A stretch of DNA of 64,000 nucleotides from Paenibacillus sp. HWE-109 (GTDB lineage: Bacteria > Bacillota > Bacilli > Paenibacillales > NBRC-103111): contig NZ_CP091881.1 in NCBI RefSeq assembly GCF_022163125.1, positions 186,001 through 250,000 on the forward strand, read 5' to 3'. Numbering within the stretch: the first letter of the stretch is position 1; every line of letters begins with the position of its first letter. Shown here piece by piece: positions 61,842 to 64,000 of the stretch. The translations under genes were made by a program, and so were the position numbers. Under the pieces are notes generated by a model, which saw nothing but the letters and a program-made list of their open reading frames with translations, did no database searches and had not been told where the DNA came from.

Positions 61842-63535
61842 CTAACAGTCACTTCCTCATTCTCGTTGATCGTGGTGGAAGGAAGTGTAATTTCAACGGT
61901 TGTTCCTTCATCCAACTTGCTGCGAATTTGCATCAAACCGCCATGTGCTTCAATAATTCGGTAGCAGACCATAAGTCCTAGGCCTGTCCCTTTTTCTTTG
62001 GTGCTGTAGAAGGGTTCGCCGAGCTTGGGAAGTCGTTCAGGCGCTATGCCGCATCCTTCGTCAATAAACCGAATCGTAATATTGCGTCCAGGAAGATCTG
62101 ACTCGGCCTGGATGCGCATGGTGCCGCCCTGAGCCATGGATTCCAAGGCGTTCTTCAGAATGTTGATGAATACCTGTTTGATTTGATGCTCGTCACAGGA
62201 AACTGCCGGCAAGCCTGGGGCGATTTCCGCTTCAATTTCAATATTGCCAAGAAGGGCCTGAGGTTGAAGCAGCTCAATAGTGCTCATCACAATGGAGTCT
62301 ACGGTTTTGGTAACAAAATGGGTTGCTTGCGGCTTGGAAACAAAAAGAAACTCATTCACAATAAACTCAATACGCTGCAGTTCCTTCCGCATAATATCGA
62401 TGTAATATTGTTCTTTCTCGCTGTTGGTTTTCAAAAGTTGAAGGAATCCCTTCAATGCCGTGAGCGGATTGCGAATTTCGTGAGCCACACCGGCAGCCAA
62501 TTGACCGACGGCAGACAGCTTGTCTGATTTTATCAACAGTTCCTGCGTTTTTTTAAGCTCTGTAATATCTTTGAAAGTAATGACCGTACCCAGAATCTGA
62601 CCTCTGCCCTCCAACATGGGACTGGACATATATTCAACCGGGAATGCCGTACCATCTTTGCGCCAGAACTGATCTTCTTTCATCACAGAAAATTCGTGGC
62701 CCAGAATCGTGTTCAAAATAGGGCTCTCTTCATTGGAGTAGAAGGTGCCATCGGATTTGATGGGGCGAATCAGATTATGAATCTGACGGCCCAGCATTTC
62801 ATCCACTTTCCAACCGGTAATCGCTTCAGCAGCTTGATTCCAGAATATCGTACGGCCGCTCAAATCGATCCCATAGATCCCCTCGGAGACAGAATTCAGA
62901 ATCAGCTGATTCTGCTTGTAGAGTTTGTCGATCTCCTTCTTCTGTTCTTTGACTTCCGTCAAATCCTTGAGAATGGCGTAAACGCCAACAATTTGCCCGT
63001 CGATCATGGTTGGGACAAAAGTCACATTAGATGGAATGGGAAAGCCCTTTTGATGGACAAAAGCAGCCTCGAAATTTTGCGGCATTCCAGCGGATGCCAC
63101 TTGAAAGTGATGCAAAGCTTTAAGCAGATCAGGCGGATTGATCATAGGAATGAAAGACGTGAGCATGGCGCTCTCCCGGCCTAAACCGAGAAGACTTTCC
63201 AACCCATGGTTAGCGGACAGCACCTCGCCGTCCAAGCTGAAGGAAATGATCGAATCTGGATGATTGTCATACAAAGATTTGTAACGTTCTGCTTGTTCTA
63301 GGATGTAAGCCTCTTTTCTTTTGACTGTTTTAATGCCTTGTATAGCCAGCACGAGAATGAATCCTAAGATAAGGATGTCGATACTGATGCCTAGCAGGCG
63401 ATGGGTCTGGAGATAGTCAAGTTGATGCAGAAAAAAGAAGTCTGCGCTGATCAAGGCGATAGCGATAATATGATAAACGAGTGCAATGCGGTATAAAGTC
63501 CAGGTTTCGCTTGTCGATGGCTGCTGCTTAATCAT
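61838..63535 (-). CDS. PAS-domain sensor histidine kinase, sporulation-kinase-like
   Basis: A 565-residue membrane kinase. Two N-terminal transmembrane helices (about 15-35 and 45-65) precede three PAS domains (about 80-195, 200-315 and an overlapping PAC region to 335). HisKA has the phospho-His in GVAHEIRNPLTALKGFLQLL; this NPL/KGF form is typical of the kinases feeding the Spo0A phosphorelay. HATPase shows EGCGIAPERLPKLGEPFYST and GTGLGLMVCYRI. No response regulator is adjacent, as is usual for such orphan kinases. The distance from AAAGGAG to ATG 63535 is long (14 nt), so the start is slightly uncertain. A role in sporulation is inferred from family resemblance. Confidence 0.9.
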   Translation of the reverse strand: MIKQQPSTSETWTLYRIALVYHIIAIALISADFFFLHQLDYLQTHRLLGISIDILILGFILVLAIQGIKTVKRKEAYILEQAERYKSLYDNHPDSIISFSLDGEVLSANHGLESLLGLGRESAMLTSFIPMINPPDLLKALHHFQVASAGMPQNFEAAFVHQKGFPIPSNVTFVPTMIDGQIVGVYAILKDLTEVKEQKKEIDKLYKQNQLILNSVSEGIYGIDLSGRTIFWNQAAEAITGWKVDEMLGRQIHNLIRPIKSDGTFYSNEESPILNTILGHEFSVMKEDQFWRKDGTAFPVEYMSSPMLEGRGQILGTVITFKDITELKKTQELLIKSDKLSAVGQLAAGVAHEIRNPLTALKGFLQLLKTNSEKEQYYIDIMRKELQRIEFIVNEFLFVSKPQATHFVTKTVDSIVMSTIELLQPQALLGNIEIEAEIAPGLPAVSCDEHQIKQVFINILKNALESMAQGGTMRIQAESDLPGRNITIRFIDEGCGIAPERLPKLGEPFYSTKEKGTGLGLMVCYRIIEAHGGLMQIRSKLDEGTTVEITLPSTTINENEEVTVR

Positions 63536-63820
63536 AGTAGACTCGAGTGCTCCTTTATGAGTTTTTTCGATGAATGTGCCTAGGATTCGACATAGTTATA
63601 TATATTCTTCCTTGCGGCTATGGTCTTTTCCTTCTAAAAAGAAACGAATTATCATAAGTTTTGACAATTTCAGTATGAAGGCAGGATTCGTTTATGTATG
63701 TGAGTAGAAGGAACTATTTTAAGAAAAATGACAGTATACTTGTCCTAATTTTTTAGGTATAATGTTGAAAAAGGTCGTTTTTCTGTGGAACTTATTCACA
63801 AATGAGATCGGAGCGGAGCT

Positions 63821-64000
63821 ATGAAGGCTGAGTACATTAATCCCTTTTTGGAGTCGGCTAGAATTGTCATCGAGCAAGTTGCTAACATTCGCCCAACGAC
63901 GGGGCAGCTCGGCGTTAAAGACGTCAAATTTGTGGAAAAGTATATTTGGATCCAAATCGGGATGACCGGGCAAATGGAAGGCGACATTGTTTTTGGCTTA
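63821..64000 (+). CDS. cheX: CheX-like chemotaxis phosphatase, 3' end cut by window
   Basis: The first 60 residues of a protein that begins MKAEYINPFLESARIVIEQV and continues with the VEKYIWIQIGMTGQMEGDIV strand pair. This is the N-terminal pattern of CheX, a phosphatase that dephosphorylates CheY-P. The catalytic Glu/Asn helix lies beyond the window, so activity cannot be judged. ATG 63821 follows GGAGCGGAG. A TATAAT box at 63758-63763 may be its -10 element. It is separate from the chemosensory operon at 42-49 kb. Confidence 0.8.
   Translation, partial: MKAEYINPFLESARIVIEQVANIRPTTGQLGVKDVKFVEKYIWIQIGMTGQMEGDIVFGL

Overview
The window looks like a chromosomal segment of a low-to-mid-GC, motile, plant-polysaccharide-degrading member of the Bacillales, most likely Paenibacillus or a close relative. 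The evidence is strong AGGAGG-type ribosome binding sites, sigma-A promoters, a Gram-positive sdhCAB operon, a probable sigma-D (flagellar) promoter, a sporulation-kinase-like PAS histidine kinase, many AraC regulators next to glycoside hydrolases, and a guanidine-I (ykkC) riboswitch. This assignment rests on gene content only. I see no rRNA, tRNA, CRISPR array, transposase or prophage genes.

Layout. 1-7.2 kb: truncated cation/proton antiporter, orphan OmpR-type response regulator, LysR regulator divergent from sdhCAB. 7.2-12.7 kb: guanidine-I riboswitch in front of a three-gene ABC importer, a LacI regulator, and a CDF metal exporter with a dyad inside its promoter. 12.7-16.6 kb: a minus-strand probable operon of a uronate-dehydrogenase-like enzyme, an SDR and a neopullulanase-type GH13. 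16.6-21.6 kb: repeats, a candidate small RNA, an AT-rich pair of unknown genes, a nucleotidyltransferase, an MDR dehydrogenase and an AraC regulator. 21.6-26.9 kb: a two-component system in which one 1038-residue hybrid protein carries two different histidine kinase cores, paired with a SARP-type response regulator, plus CorA. 27-41.3 kb: carbohydrate genes (two GH2, GH88, a modular GH9, a sugar isomerase-like protein), two AraC regulators, a second copy of the small RNA and a FlxA-like gene. 41.3-49.3 kb: CYTH protein and a compact chemosensory operon (unknown protein, MCP, CheW, CheA with an extra CheW domain, and a CheB-like receiver fused to PAS-GGDEF-EAL). 49.4-56.8 kb: hybrid kinase, GNAT, lone ParB-like protein, CHASE-like GGDEF-EAL protein. 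56.9-64 kb: PHP phosphatase, LysR, MFS exporter with PadR regulator, HAD phosphatase, PAS kinase, and the start of cheX.

How it works together. The operon at 42.1-49.3 kb has receptor, coupling protein and kinase, but no local cheR, cheB methylesterase or cheY. Its only local response regulator ends in c-di-GMP turnover domains, which suggests chemoreceptor control of c-di-GMP. The carbohydrate genes together point to breakdown of glucuronic-acid-bearing plant polysaccharides.

The most unusual non-coding signals are: (i) two copies of a ~60-nt putative small RNA with a C-rich stretch and compensatory changes in the terminator stem; (ii) three copies of a ~260-bp element with four nested arms, each starting 11-28 bp past the stop codon of a minus-strand gene; (iii) a second repeat family built on inverted CTGGAAAAGCTCC-like units.
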